A stretch of 57,092 nt of DNA from an uncultured Maritimibacter sp. Lineage in GTDB: Bacteria; Pseudomonadota; Alphaproteobacteria; Rhodobacterales; Rhodobacteraceae. Both the position numbers and the translations under genes were made by a program. The stretch covers positions 1 to 57,092 of the forward strand of contig CAJXYS010000019.1 in NCBI GenBank assembly GCA_913063035.1. The letters run 5' to 3'. Shown here one piece after another: positions 37,399-45,853 of this stretch. The notes beneath the pieces are model-generated. The model had not been told where the DNA came from and did no database searches. It was given only the letters and a program-made list of their open reading frames with translations. Position 1 is the first letter of the stretch; every line of letters starts with the position of its first letter.

Positions 37399-38321
37399 CC
37401 GAGACGATGGAGGTTCATGGCAAGCAGATCGAGATCAGCCACCCGGACAAGCCGTATTTTCCGGATGACGGGATCACAAAGCGCGATCTCGTGGCCTATT
37501 ACGCCCGCATCGCCGAGACCGCGGCACCGCTCTGGCAGGGCCGCGCGGTGACGATGCAGCGCTTTCCCGACGGCATCGGGGCGGAGGGGTTTTTCCACAA
37601 GAACGCGCCGGATCATTTCCCCGGATGGGTTCGGCGCGCCGAGCTTCCGAAAGAGGGCGGAAGCGTCAGCTACGTGGTCGCCGACCACCCGGCAACGCTT
37701 GCCTTTCTCGCCACGCAGGGCACGATCACGCCGCATCTTTCGCTCGCGCGGGTGGACCGTCCGGATCATCCGGATCGGATGATCTTCGATCTCGATCCGT
37801 CGGACCGGGATTTCGGCAAGGTGCGCCGTGCCGCACGGCACCTGAAAGACCTGTTCGAGGCTCTCGACCTGACCGCCTATGTCCAGACCACCGGGTCGCG
37901 CGGATTCCACGTCATCCTGCCGCTGGATCGCAGCGCCGGATTCGACCGGGTGCGGGCGCTGGCGCGACGGATCGCGGACCGCCTGGCAGCGGCCGAGCCG
38001 GACAGCTTTACCACCGAGCAGCGCAAGGCCGGGCGCGGCGACCGGGTGTTCCTGGACACGCTGCGCAATGCCTATGGCCAGACCGGCGTGGCGCCCTACG
38101 GCGTCCGCGCCAAACCGCGCGCGCCCATTGCGACGCCGCTCGACTGGGACGAGGCACTGGGCCGGACCGGCCCGCAGGATTACCACATGGGAAACATCTT
38201 CCGCCGGCTGGCCCAAAAGGAGGATCCGTGGCGCGGGATCGCGCAGGCCGGCGTCGCCGCTGAAACGGTAGAAGCCCGGCTCGACGCCCTTGGCACCGAG
38301 GGTCGAGATGTGGTGGGGTAG
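37395..38321 (+). CDS. LigD-type primase/polymerase (PolDom) as a separate protein
   Basis: This 308-residue archaeo-eukaryotic-primase-like polymerase fills gaps with ribonucleotides or deoxynucleotides during end joining. The metal site DLDP (Asp132, Asp134), the nucleotide motif SRGFHVILP and the late motif FLDTLRNAYGQTGVAPYGVRA are present. It overlaps the ligase stop as ATGA. I see no ku gene in the window; it must be elsewhere if the system is active. Confidence 0.93.
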   Translation: MTETMEVHGKQIEISHPDKPYFPDDGITKRDLVAYYARIAETAAPLWQGRAVTMQRFPDGIGAEGFFHKNAPDHFPGWVRRAELPKEGGSVSYVVADHPATLAFLATQGTITPHLSLARVDRPDHPDRMIFDLDPSDRDFGKVRRAARHLKDLFEALDLTAYVQTTGSRGFHVILPLDRSAGFDRVRALARRIADRLAAAEPDSFTTEQRKAGRGDRVFLDTLRNAYGQTGVAPYGVRAKPRAPIATPLDWDEALGRTGPQDYHMGNIFRRLAQKEDPWRGIAQAGVAAETVEARLDALGTEGRDVVG

Positions 38322-38331
38322 ATGACCTAGG

Positions 38332-38368
38332 GGCCGGGCGCGTTGAGATGAGGACGTAGCGCCCGGCC
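38332..38368. terminator. Hairpin between ligD polymerase and aspartokinase genes
   Basis: Inverted repeat GGCCGGGCGC (38332-38341) / GCGCCCGGCC (38359-38368) with a 17-base loop, located between two convergent genes and beside the 38377-38403 hairpin. It probably works on either strand. Confidence 0.55.
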
Positions 38369-38376
38369 GCCCAGGG

Positions 38377-38403
38377 TTGCACGCCGCCTCAGGCGGCGTG
38401 CAA
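38377..38403 (-). terminator. Terminator hairpin enclosing the aspartokinase stop codon
   Basis: Perfect 12-base stem (38377-38388 with 38392-38403; arms TTGCACGCCGCC and complement) whose 3-base loop is exactly the stop codon of the aspartokinase gene. The upstream arm encodes the last four residues LHAA. No T-run follows on the minus strand. Confidence 0.7.
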
Positions 38404-39846
38404 TTCCGCGGTCTTGCCGGCGGTCTTCGCCGGTTCGACCAGTTCCTTGTGAAGCTGGCGGATGGTGTCCGCCATCTTGTCCTTGGGCACGACGAACTGC
38501 ACGTCCACGTCACGCGTGGTCTGCTGCACGGCGATCGGCTCGATGCCGGCCGCATCCAGCGCCGAGAGACCGCGCAGCATCACCTTCAGCCCCGAGAGAT
38601 CGCCGCCGATGGCGGCCACGATGGCCAGGTTCCGCGCCGACAGCTCGGCAGACGGGTAGAGCTTGCGCAGGTCCTGCTCCACGCGGCGCACCGATTTGAG
38701 CGGCGCGTCGACATAGTGCGTGATCGTGTTGGCGTTCGACGATTTCGCCACGATGCGCACCTTGTGGCGCGTCAGCACGTCCAGCACCGTCGTGTCGTAG
38801 CCCTTCACGCCAACCATGTCCTGCTCGAAGAGTTCCAGCGCGTAGACGCCGAGACCCGTCACCATTTCGACGCGCGGTTCGCCGGCGGCCTCCTCGTCGA
38901 TCAGCGTGCCGGGATCTTCCGGCTCGAAGGCGTTGGCCACGCGCAGCGGAATGCCGGCACGGCGCAGCGTCTTGGCCGCGCGCGGATGGATCGCTTCCAT
39001 CCCCATGTTCGAGAGCTGGTCGGCCACGTCGTAATTGGTCCGGCCGATCTTCTGGACGGCCTCCACGCCGACCAGTTTCGGGTCCGCGCTCGACAGGTGG
39101 AATTCCTTGTGGATCACCGCCTCGCGCGCGCCCGTCAGCGCGGCGATCTGGCTGAAGGTGACCTCGGAATAGCCGCGGTCGAATTCACGCATCAGCCCGC
39201 CCTTGCACTGGGCATACCCGGTGACGACCGGCAGCTCGGTGGCGAAATCGACGTCCTCGAAGGCGCGGGTGATGCGCTCTTCCAGCGTCACGACCTCGTC
39301 GTCGCGCCAGCCGGTCAGGTCGACGGCCCGCGCGTTGACGCCCTCGCGGTTCAGCAGCAGCGAGGTGACGAAAGCCGAATGGGCCTCGCCCAGCCCCGAG
39401 AGCAGTTCCCGGATGGTCAGCATGTGCTCGTTAAGCCGGAAATGGCCATAGGAACACAACCGCTGCAGGTCGATCAGGCAGCTGCGCGCGCCCTCGATCC
39501 GTTCGCGGACGAAGTCGTCGGCCATGCGCTGATCGCCCGGCTCGCTCAGGATCTCGCCATGGGTGTCGCACATGGCCTCCGCGACCTTGTTCAGCGCGTC
39601 CGACCAGGCGTGATCGTTGTCGGCATTCGCGAACAGGCCGTAGACCCCGGGCGTGCCGGATTTCTTGTGTTCCAGCAGCAGGTCGGTGATACCGCCAAAG
39701 GCCGACACGACGAAGACGCGGTTATAGGGCGTCCCGTCAGGGCCCTCGCGCTTGTAGAGGCTGTCGATCAGCTCGCGCGAACGGCTCATTGTCGTGCCGC
39801 CGATCTTCTCGACGGTGTGGCCCGTATGGGCTTGCTTGTCAGTCAC
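38389..39846 (-). CDS. ask: Ectoine-operon aspartate kinase (Ask_Ect)
   Basis: This 485-residue aspartokinase makes aspartyl phosphate, precursor of the aspartate semialdehyde used by EctB. The N-terminus has VEKIGGTTMS in place of the KFGGTS of housekeeping LysC, which is characteristic of the ectoine-specific branch. ACT domains lie in the last 130 residues. Ectoine-specific enzymes are less inhibited by lysine/threonine in other bacteria. Translation appears to start at GTG 39846 with AGGAAGG upstream. It is the last gene of ectABC-ask and ends inside a hairpin. Confidence 0.93.
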   Translation of the reverse strand: MTDKQAHTGHTVEKIGGTTMSRSRELIDSLYKREGPDGTPYNRVFVVSAFGGITDLLLEHKKSGTPGVYGLFANADNDHAWSDALNKVAEAMCDTHGEILSEPGDQRMADDFVRERIEGARSCLIDLQRLCSYGHFRLNEHMLTIRELLSGLGEAHSAFVTSLLLNREGVNARAVDLTGWRDDEVVTLEERITRAFEDVDFATELPVVTGYAQCKGGLMREFDRGYSEVTFSQIAALTGAREAVIHKEFHLSSADPKLVGVEAVQKIGRTNYDVADQLSNMGMEAIHPRAAKTLRRAGIPLRVANAFEPEDPGTLIDEEAAGEPRVEMVTGLGVYALELFEQDMVGVKGYDTTVLDVLTRHKVRIVAKSSNANTITHYVDAPLKSVRRVEQDLRKLYPSAELSARNLAIVAAIGGDLSGLKVMLRGLSALDAAGIEPIAVQQTTRDVDVQFVVPKDKMADTIRQLHKELVEPAKTAGKTAELHAA

Positions 39847-39876
39847 TGTGAACCTTCCTGGTTTTCCTTGGCAGGC

Positions 39877-39897
39877 GCGGCCCCGAGCCGGGGCCGC
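39877..39897 (-). terminator. Hairpin between ectC and ask
   Basis: Stem GCGGCCCC (39877-39884) / GGGGCCGC (39890-39897) with loop GAGCC in the 80-base gap between ectC and ask, lacking a T-run. It is likely an RNA stability or attenuation element. Confidence 0.45.
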
Positions 39898-39926
39898 CGC
39901 CGCGTTCCTGCGAAACGTCTCGCGCT

Positions 39927-40319
39927 TCAGGCGTCGGCCGGGGCCGGCGCGTAGGATCCGTCGGCCTGGTGCACCTCGGTCCCGGTCACGGGCGGGTTGA
40001 AGCAGCAGGCCATCACCAGATCCTCTTCGGACCGCACGGTGTGCTTGTCGTGCTGGTCCAGCGCGTACATCACGCCGGGGCGGATCTCGTGGGTCTCGCC
40101 GGTGGCGAGATCCGTGATCGAGCCCTTGCCCGAGATGCAGTAGACGCTCTCGAAGTGGTGCTTGTAGTGGAACGTGTGTTCCGACCCGGCCTTCAGCGTC
40201 GTGATATGGAAGCTGAAGCCCATCCCGTCGCCGGCCAGGAGCATCCGGACGGATGTCCATTCCGCGTCCGAGACGGCCTTGTCGGTGTTCTTCAGCTCGT
40301 GAAAATCGCGTACGATCAT
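39927..40319 (-). CDS. ectC: L-ectoine synthase
   Basis: This 130-residue cupin closes N-gamma-acetyl-diaminobutyrate to ectoine. The metal-binding cupin region is visible ([19 protein letters not shown], then [15 protein letters not shown]) and the family N-terminus [16 protein letters not shown] is intact. It lies 8 bases after ectB. The product is a compatible solute for osmotic stress. Confidence 0.97.
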   Translation of the reverse strand: MIVRDFHELKNTDKAVSDAEWTSVRMLLAGDGMGFSFHITTLKAGSEHTFHYKHHFESVYCISGKGSITDLATGETHEIRPGVMYALDQHDKHTVRSEEDLVMACCFNPPVTGTEVHQADGSYAPAPADA

Positions 40320-40327
40320 GGGTGGTG

Positions 40328-41620
40328 TTACTCCGCTGCGATGGATTTGCTTCCGGCGACGCCGCGCACGGCTGCCTCGAGGATGTCGAGACCCTCGGCC
40401 ATCACCTCGTCGGGCGTGGTCAGCGGCGCCAGCACCTTGACCACCTCGTCATGGGCGCCGGAGGTCTCGATCACCAGCCCGTTGTCGAAGCAGGTGGCGC
40501 AGATTTCCTCGGCCATTTCGCCCGAGCCCACGTCGATGCCCTGCATCATGCCACGGCCCTTGAGGTGCGCCCCGGGGATGTAGGCGGCGATCTCGGACAG
40601 GCGCTTGTTCAGCACCTCGCCCTTGCGCTTCACCTCGGTGGCGAACTTGTCGTCGCGCCAGAACTTCTCGAGCGCGATGCGCCCGGTGACGAAGGCATGC
40701 GTGTTGCCGCGGAAGGTGCCGTTATGCTCGGCCGGCTTCCAGATGTCGTGCTCCGGCTTCAGCAGCAGCAGCGCGAAAGGCAGGCCGAAGCCCGACAGCG
40801 ACTTCGCCAGCGGGATCAGGTCGGGCGAGATGCCCATCCCGTCGAAGGAGAAGAACTCGCCCGTGCGGCCGATGCCGGCCTGGATATCGTCGACGATGAA
40901 GAGCGCCCCGTGCTTGCGGGCGAGCTTCTCCACGCCTTGCAGCCATTCCTTGGAGGCGGCGTTCAGCCCGCCCTCACCCTGGACGGTTTCCAGGATGAAA
41001 GCCGCCGGCGCGTCGATGCCGCTCGAGGGGTTGCTCAGCATGGCGTCGGCCAGTTCCAGCGTGTCGACGTCCGGCCCCATGGCCCCTTCGAAGGGCAGGT
41101 GCGTCACGTCGCCCAGCGCCACGCCGCCCGCGCCGCCGCGCTTGCCGGAATTGCCGGTCAGTGCCAGCGACCCCAGCGTCATGCCATGGAAGCCGTTGGT
41201 GAAGGAGACGACGTTCTTGCGGCCGGTCACCTTGCGCGCCAGCTTCAGCGCGGCCTCGACGGCATTGGTGCCGGTCGGGCCGGTCATCATCACCTTGTGA
41301 TCCATGCCGCGCGGCTTGAGGATCAGCTCCTCGAAACTCTCGAGAAAAGCGGCCTTGCTGTCGGTGTACATGTCGAGCCCGTGCGCGATGCCGTCGCCGG
41401 CGATATGCTCGACCAGCGCGGCCTTCATCTCGGGATCGTTGTGGCCGTAGTTCAGCGACGAGCAGCCAGCCAGGAAGTCGATGAATACCTCGTCGTTCTC
41501 GTTGATCAGGTGGCTGCCCTGCGCGGTGGAAAACACCGTGTCGAAGCTGCGGCTGTAGCTGCGCACCTCGGATTCACGGCGCGCAAAGATCGATTTATCC
41601 GCTGTCTTGGCGGTGGTCAT
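40328..41620 (-). CDS. ectB: Diaminobutyrate--2-oxoglutarate transaminase
   Basis: This 430-residue class III aminotransferase converts aspartate semialdehyde to L-2,4-diaminobutyrate with glutamate as donor. The cofactor Lys is in [18 protein letters not shown], and [15 protein letters not shown] and [14 protein letters not shown] are family segments. I chose ATG 41620, with GAGGAT before it, over the ATG five codons earlier. It is preceded by ectA with a 75-base gap. Confidence 0.96.
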   Translation of the reverse strand: MTTAKTADKSIFARRESEVRSYSRSFDTVFSTAQGSHLINENDEVFIDFLAGCSSLNYGHNDPEMKAALVEHIAGDGIAHGLDMYTDSKAAFLESFEELILKPRGMDHKVMMTGPTGTNAVEAALKLARKVTGRKNVVSFTNGFHGMTLGSLALTGNSGKRGGAGGVALGDVTHLPFEGAMGPDVDTLELADAMLSNPSSGIDAPAAFILETVQGEGGLNAASKEWLQGVEKLARKHGALFIVDDIQAGIGRTGEFFSFDGMGISPDLIPLAKSLSGFGLPFALLLLKPEHDIWKPAEHNGTFRGNTHAFVTGRIALEKFWRDDKFATEVKRKGEVLNKRLSEIAAYIPGAHLKGRGMMQGIDVGSGEMAEEICATCFDNGLVIETSGAHDEVVKVLAPLTTPDEVMAEGLDILEAAVRGVAGSKSIAAE

Positions 41621-41695
41621 GACTATCCTCGTCATCTGGGGAAAGGGGGTGGGCGCGGCAGCGACTCCGCCGCGCCGGCCGGGTGAAGGGGCCGG

Positions 41696-42232
41696 TCAGG
41701 CCGCTTTCTTCAGATCCTCGGCCGCAAGGTCGATGGTGACCAGGTGTTCGGTCGCCGCCGTCCCGTCGAAGTGTTCGTCGCGGGTGAAGTGCGGCTCGTG
41801 ATCCATGTCGCCGTCCATCCGGTCGCAGAAGCGCGAGAAGAGCGCCCAGCTGGCCGCGTTGGAGCGGGTGATGGTCGTCTGCAGCGTGGTCACGTCACGG
41901 CACGCGTCGCGGTCGAGAAGCGCCGTCAGCATCCGGCTGCCGACGCCCATGCCGCGGGCGGTTTCGGACACGGCCACCTGCCAGACGAAGACCGTCTCGG
42001 GTTCGCTCGGCTTGATATAGGCCGAGATCCAGCCGACGATTTCGCCGTCCAGCTCCGCCACCACGCAGGTATCCGCGAAGTCCGTGCACTGGATCAGGTT
42101 GCAGTACATGGAATTCTCGTCGAGAGGCTTGCTCTCGCGGATCAGGTTCCAGATCGCGGCCCCATCGGTGTCCGTGGGTGTGCGGAACACCACGTCCCGC
42201 GATCGGCTAGGATCGTTGTCTTTCGAAGGCAT
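41696..42232 (-). CDS. ectA: L-2,4-diaminobutyrate acetyltransferase
   Basis: This 178-residue GNAT acetyltransferase makes N-gamma-acetyl-diaminobutyrate using acetyl-CoA. The acetyl-CoA loop VAVSETARGMGVGSRML and the preceding WISAYIKPSEPETVFVWQ match EctA. It is first in the ectABC-ask operon. The ATG at 42232 follows the promoter at 42262-42290 by a short leader; a TTG at 42247 is unlikely. Confidence 0.95.
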   Translation of the reverse strand: MPSKDNDPSRSRDVVFRTPTDTDGAAIWNLIRESKPLDENSMYCNLIQCTDFADTCVVAELDGEIVGWISAYIKPSEPETVFVWQVAVSETARGMGVGSRMLTALLDRDACRDVTTLQTTITRSNAASWALFSRFCDRMDGDMDHEPHFTRDEHFDGTAATEHLVTIDLAAEDLKKAA

Positions 42233-42261
42233 GTTTTCCGTCCTCAACTCATCTGGACGTA

Positions 42262-42294
42262 TAGATAGCCAATGAAGCTGAATATTTCAACAGC
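42262..42294 (-). promoter_or_regulatory. ectA promoter with overlapping inverted repeat
   Basis: On the minus strand TTGAAA (42290-42285), a 17-base spacer and TATCTA (42267-42262) form a good sigma-70-like promoter; the start site would be about 42255, giving a leader of roughly 23 bases. GCTG-AATATTTCAA-CAGC (42277-42294) is an inverted repeat over the -35 box and may be the EctR operator. The whole 257-base gap 42233-42489 is strikingly AT-rich for this genome and also contains GGCTAT (42329-42334) / ATAGCC (42355-42360). Confidence 0.6.
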
Positions 42295-42489
42295 CTAAGC
42301 AACATTTCCTCAGAACCCTATTTTTTAAGGCTATATGCGCAAATTTTACATTTGATAGCCGTTACATTCCCCGAGCCCCTCGATGCGCAGGGGCATTTTC
42401 ATTTAGCCAGCCAAACAATTAGCTATTGCGAAACACCGGTTTCGGTGGAAAATCGGCGCGTCCGATGTTGTCCCGCGAGCGGAGGGTCC

Positions 42490-42975
42490 ATGAAACGGTC
42501 CGATATTGCCCTGATCGCGCTCCGCCGCATCTTGCGCGCCACCGAGATGCACAGCCGGAATCTGGCCAAGGCCTCGGGCCTGACCACGGCGCAGATGCTG
42601 ACCTTGCAGGCGGTCGGCGAGACCGGGCGCTCCACGCCCAAGGAAATGGCCGCGACCCTCGGCGTCTCTCAGGCCACGATGACGGCGCTGCTGGACCGGC
42701 TCTCCGAAAAGGGCATGATCCGGCGCCAGCGCTCCGAGACCGACAGGCGCCAGACCAACATCCTGCTCACGGACCAGGGCCGCGAGGTGCTCGACCGTGC
42801 GCCCGATCCGCTGCAGGACCAGTTCACGGCCCAGTTCGACGGGCTGGAGGACTGGGAACAGGCGATGATCGTGGCCGCGCTGGAACGTGTCGCGCTCTTG
42901 CTGAACGCCAAGGGACTCGATGCCTCGCCGGTACTCGACCTGGGCGACATCCGCCGGAGTCCCGCCGGGCACTGA
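42490..42975 (+). CDS. ectR: MarR-family regulator of ectoine genes
   Basis: This 161-residue MarR protein is divergent from ectA. The winged helix-turn-helix is at about residues 35-95 (STPKEMAATLGVSQATMTALLDRLSEKGMIRRQRSETDRR in segments), with the typical dimerisation helices at either end. EctR-type repressors control ect operons in methylotrophs and other halotolerant bacteria, and position and family agree. GGAGGG lies 9 bases before ATG 42490; a longer in-frame start at 42352 lies in the promoter region. Confidence 0.85.
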   Translation: MKRSDIALIALRRILRATEMHSRNLAKASGLTTAQMLTLQAVGETGRSTPKEMAATLGVSQATMTALLDRLSEKGMIRRQRSETDRRQTNILLTDQGREVLDRAPDPLQDQFTAQFDGLEDWEQAMIVAALERVALLLNAKGLDASPVLDLGDIRRSPAGH

Positions 42976-42982
42976 GGCGGAT

Positions 42983-43017
42983 TTGCGAATTGTTTCGTTT
43001 CTGGTCTATAAACGAAA
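42983..43017 (+). promoter_or_regulatory. deoR promoter and candidate autoregulatory operator
   Basis: TTGCGA (42983-42988), an 18-base spacer and TATAAA (43007-43012) form a likely promoter. An inverted repeat TTTCGTTT (42993-43000)-N9-AAACGAAA (43010-43017) covers the spacer and -10 box. The same half-sites recur after the gene in front of the TRAP operon, as expected if this DeoR protein represses both itself and the catabolic operon. Confidence 0.65.
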
Positions 43018-43047
43018 CCTGTTCGCCCTGTCCAAGCGGCCCCACCC

Positions 43048-43848
43048 ATGCTCTCGCCTCGCCAGACCGCCATCATGAGCCAGATCCGCCAGGAAGGCCG
43101 GGTCCTCGTCGAAGAGCTGGCACAGGTTTTCGGCACCACGCCCCAGACGATCCGCAAGGACCTGCGCGCGCTCGAGGCCGCGCACCTCGTGAACCGCTTT
43201 CACGGCGGCGCGACCCTGCTGGCCGGGGTCGAGTACACCAGCTTCGAGGTGCGCCGCGACATCGCCGCCCCGCAGAAAGAGGCCATAGGCGCCGCCGTGG
43301 CCGAACGCCTCCCCAACAACGTGGCGCTGCTGATCAACGCCGGGACGACGACCGCCGCGGTGGCCCGGGCGCTCGGGCGGCATGTCGGGCTCAAGGTGAT
43401 CTCGGACAATGTCGGGATCGCCAACGAGCTCAGGAAATTCCCGGGGGTCGACGTGATGGTGCCGGGCGGCACCGTCCGCCACTCCGACGGCTCGATCGTC
43501 GGGGCCGGCGCGGTGGAGTTCATCCGCCAGTTCCGCGCCGATTTCGCGGTGATCGGGGCGGCCGCCGTGGCCGAGGACGGCGCGCTTCTGGATTTCGACC
43601 TGCGCGAAGCCCATGTCGCGCGCGCCATCATCGAGAACGCCCGGCACGTGATCCTGGCCGTGGACAGCGGCAAGTTCGGCCGCTCGGCGCCGGTCCGGAT
43701 CGGGCATGTGCGGCAGATCCACAGCCTGGTCACCGATCGCTGCGATTCCCCGGCGCTGCGGCGGCTCTGCCGGACCCACGACGTCGATCTCGTCGAGGCC
43801 GCCCCGCACCGCACCGAACCGCAGCCCGCCTTGACCGGTCAGGGTTGA
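43048..43848 (+). CDS. DeoR-family transcriptional regulator
   Basis: This 266-residue protein has an N-terminal DeoR helix-turn-helix (about residues 5-60: VEELAQVFGTTPQTIRKDLRALE) and a C-terminal sugar-phosphate sensing domain (LLINAGTTTAAVARAL, DFDLREAHVARA, LAVDSGKFGRSAPV). It is of the GlpR/AgaR kind. It precedes the TRAP operon and the kinase-aldolase-isomerase genes. In E. coli the sulfoquinovose genes are controlled by a DeoR-type protein (CsqR/YihW), which fits the reading proposed for this cluster. Effector unknown, presumably a phosphorylated sugar. Confidence 0.92.
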   Translation: MLSPRQTAIMSQIRQEGRVLVEELAQVFGTTPQTIRKDLRALEAAHLVNRFHGGATLLAGVEYTSFEVRRDIAAPQKEAIGAAVAERLPNNVALLINAGTTTAAVARALGRHVGLKVISDNVGIANELRKFPGVDVMVPGGTVRHSDGSIVGAGAVEFIRQFRADFAVIGAAAVAEDGALLDFDLREAHVARAIIENARHVILAVDSGKFGRSAPVRIGHVRQIHSLVTDRCDSPALRRLCRTHDVDLVEAAPHRTEPQPALTGQG

Positions 43849-43855
43849 CTCAGGG

Positions 43856-43899
43856 TTTCGTTTCGGAAAGCATTCGAAAGCAACGCGGCGACAAACGAA
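43856..43899 (+). promoter_or_regulatory. Candidate DeoR operators upstream of the TRAP operon
   Basis: TTTCGTTT (43856-43863) is identical to the left half-site of the deoR promoter, and AAACGAA (43893-43899) matches the right half. A shorter inverted repeat TTTCG-N9-CGAAA (43861-43879) overlaps. A weak -35 TTGACT (43845-43850) precedes, with only a poor -10. Together they mark the control region of the TRAP operon. Confidence 0.55.
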
Positions 43900-43936
43900 C
43901 CGCGCGTGAATCTGGCCGACCGGGGAGGAGCCTGCC

Positions 43937-44524
43937 ATTCGGGGGATTCTGCTAATCCTGCGGGCGCATTGCGCGGTCAACACGGCCGTTCTGCGCGTCG
44001 GTCGCCACATCGCCTGGATGGCGATGTTCCTGATGGTGCTCGTCATCCTGGTCCAGGTCGTCGCGCGCTACGTCTTCAACAGCGCCCTGCCCTGGCCGGA
44101 CGAGGCCGCCCGCTTCCTGATGTTGTGGATGACGGGGGTGGTCGCGCCCTCGGCCTATCGCTGGGGCGGATTCGTTTCGATCGACATGTTCGCCCGCCTC
44201 CTGCCCAGGGTGCCCGGGCTGATCTTCGGCATCCTGCTCTTCGCGCTGTCGCTCGTCGTTCTGGTGGTGGGTCTGCAGCTTGGCCTCAAGCACGTGAACA
44301 GCGGCTGGCTTTTCGCCTCGTCGACGCTGAAGCTGCCGCTCGATCTCTTCGGGCTGAAGGCGGTGCCGATCAAGCTGGCGTGGATGTACATGTCGCTGCC
44401 GGTCGGGCTGGTGCTGCTGATCTCGGTCAATGTCGAGCTGATGCTGAAATGCCTGGTCCGCATCTTCGACCCGGAGGTCGAGCTGCCCTCCGATGACCAC
44501 GCCCTCGTCGTGGGGGCCGAGTGA
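43937..44524 (+). CDS. TRAP transporter small permease (DctQ type), probable ATT start
   Basis: This DctQ-family protein has four transmembrane segments (MVLVILVQVVARYVFNSALPWPDEAARF is the classic region, seen in parts). The first ATG in frame is 44018, but that would cut into the first helix. Upstream in frame there is no ATG, GTG or TTG, only an ATT at 43937 placed 6 bases after a GGGGAGGAG ribosome site, which restores a normal 195-residue length. I therefore propose ATT initiation; 44018 is the fallback. Its stop overlaps the next ATG by one base. Confidence 0.75.
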   Translation: MRGILLILRAHCAVNTAVLRVGRHIAWMAMFLMVLVILVQVVARYVFNSALPWPDEAARFLMLWMTGVVAPSAYRWGGFVSIDMFARLLPRVPGLIFGILLFALSLVVLVVGLQLGLKHVNSGWLFASSTLKLPLDLFGLKAVPIKLAWMYMSLPVGLVLLISVNVELMLKCLVRIFDPEVELPSDDHALVVGAE

Positions 44525-45813
44525 TGCTGGTCTGGTTCCTGCCGGTCTTCCTGCTGTTCCTGATGGTCGGGCTGCCGGTCTTCTTCGGGCTCTTGGCCGC
44601 GCCGGGCCTGCTGCTCTGGCTGAACGGGCAGGAACGCGACATCGCGCTGCTCTACCGCAACGTCTACAACGGGATGGACAGCTTCCCGCTGATGGCGATC
44701 CCCTTTTTCATGCTCGCGGGCGAGCTGATGAACCGCGGCGGCATCACCATGCGGCTGGTGGAATTCAGCCAGGCGATGATGGGGCACCTGCGCGGCGGGC
44801 TGGCGCATGTGAACGTGCTCTCCTCGATCCTCTTCGCCGGGCTCTCGGGATCCGCGGTGGCGGACACCTCGGCGCTCGGCTCGATGCTGATCCCGGCGAT
44901 GGAAAAGCAGGGCTACACCCGCCGTTTCGCCGCGGCGATCACCGCGGCAAGCTCGGTGATCGGGCCGGTGATCCCGCCCTCGGGCATCATGATCATCTAT
45001 GCCTATGTCATGGGCGAATCGGTCGCGGCGCTGTTCCTCGCCGGTATCGTCCCCGGGCTGATGGTCGGGATCGGCCTGATGATCATGGTCAAGCTGCAGG
45101 CCGACAAATACGGCTTCCCCGCCGCGACCGCCAAGGCGAGCTGGGGCGAGCGCGGCCAGGCGAGCCTCAAGGCGTTCTTTCCGCTGATGACGCCGGTCAT
45201 CATCCTGGGCGGCATCCTCGGCGGCATCTTCACCCCGACGGAGGCCTCCGCCGTCGCCGCCGGCTACGCGCTGATCGTCGGGCTGTTCATCCTGCGCACC
45301 CTTAGGCCGTCCGACATTCCCGCGGTCTTCACGAAGGCGGCGCTGACCTCGTCGGTCGTTCTGCTGCTGGTCGGCGCCGCGATGGCGTTCAAGACCGTCG
45401 TCAGCCTCAGCCACACGCCGGAGATCCTGGCCGAGTTCATCCTGGGCCTCAGCGAGAACCCGCTGATGCTGCTCTTCCTGATCAACCTGCTGCTCTTCGT
45501 GGTGGGCATGTTCCTCGATGCCGGCCCGGCGATCATCATCCTGGGCCCGATCCTCGCGCCGATCTTCACCGATCTTGGCGTGCATCCGGTGCATTTCGCG
45601 ATCATCATGTCGGTCAACCTGACCGTCGGCCTGGCGACGCCACCCATGGGGCTGGTGCTTTTCGTGGCCTCCTCCGTGTCCAACGAGCGGGTGGAGACCA
45701 TCGCCAAGGCCATCCTGCCGTTCCTCGCCATCGAAGTGCTGGTGATCTTCCTGATCACCTACGTGCCCGCGATCTCGATGTTCGTTCCGCGGATCACGGG
45801 CTTCGTGCAGTGA
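44524..45813 (+). CDS. TRAP transporter large permease (DctM type)
   Basis: This 429-residue protein has about twelve transmembrane segments and DctM hallmarks: AGLSGSAVADTSALGSMLIPAM, SSVIGPVIPPSGIMIIYAY and VNLTVGLATPPMGLVLFVA. It is the import channel of the system whose other parts are encoded at 43937 and 45854. In gene context it likely imports the substrate of the kinase-aldolase pathway downstream. Confidence 0.94.
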   Translation: MLVWFLPVFLLFLMVGLPVFFGLLAAPGLLLWLNGQERDIALLYRNVYNGMDSFPLMAIPFFMLAGELMNRGGITMRLVEFSQAMMGHLRGGLAHVNVLSSILFAGLSGSAVADTSALGSMLIPAMEKQGYTRRFAAAITAASSVIGPVIPPSGIMIIYAYVMGESVAALFLAGIVPGLMVGIGLMIMVKLQADKYGFPAATAKASWGERGQASLKAFFPLMTPVIILGGILGGIFTPTEASAVAAGYALIVGLFILRTLRPSDIPAVFTKAALTSSVVLLLVGAAMAFKTVVSLSHTPEILAEFILGLSENPLMLLFLINLLLFVVGMFLDAGPAIIILGPILAPIFTDLGVHPVHFAIIMSVNLTVGLATPPMGLVLFVASSVSNERVETIAKAILPFLAIEVLVIFLITYVPAISMFVPRITGFVQ

Positions 45814-45853
45814 GGCAAATCCGAGACGCATGACCAGAAAAGGGAGGTACACC

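Noticed and set aside
38322-38388. Possible ku or small gene after the ligD set
   Set aside because: Only 67 bases, filled by two hairpins; no coding potential.
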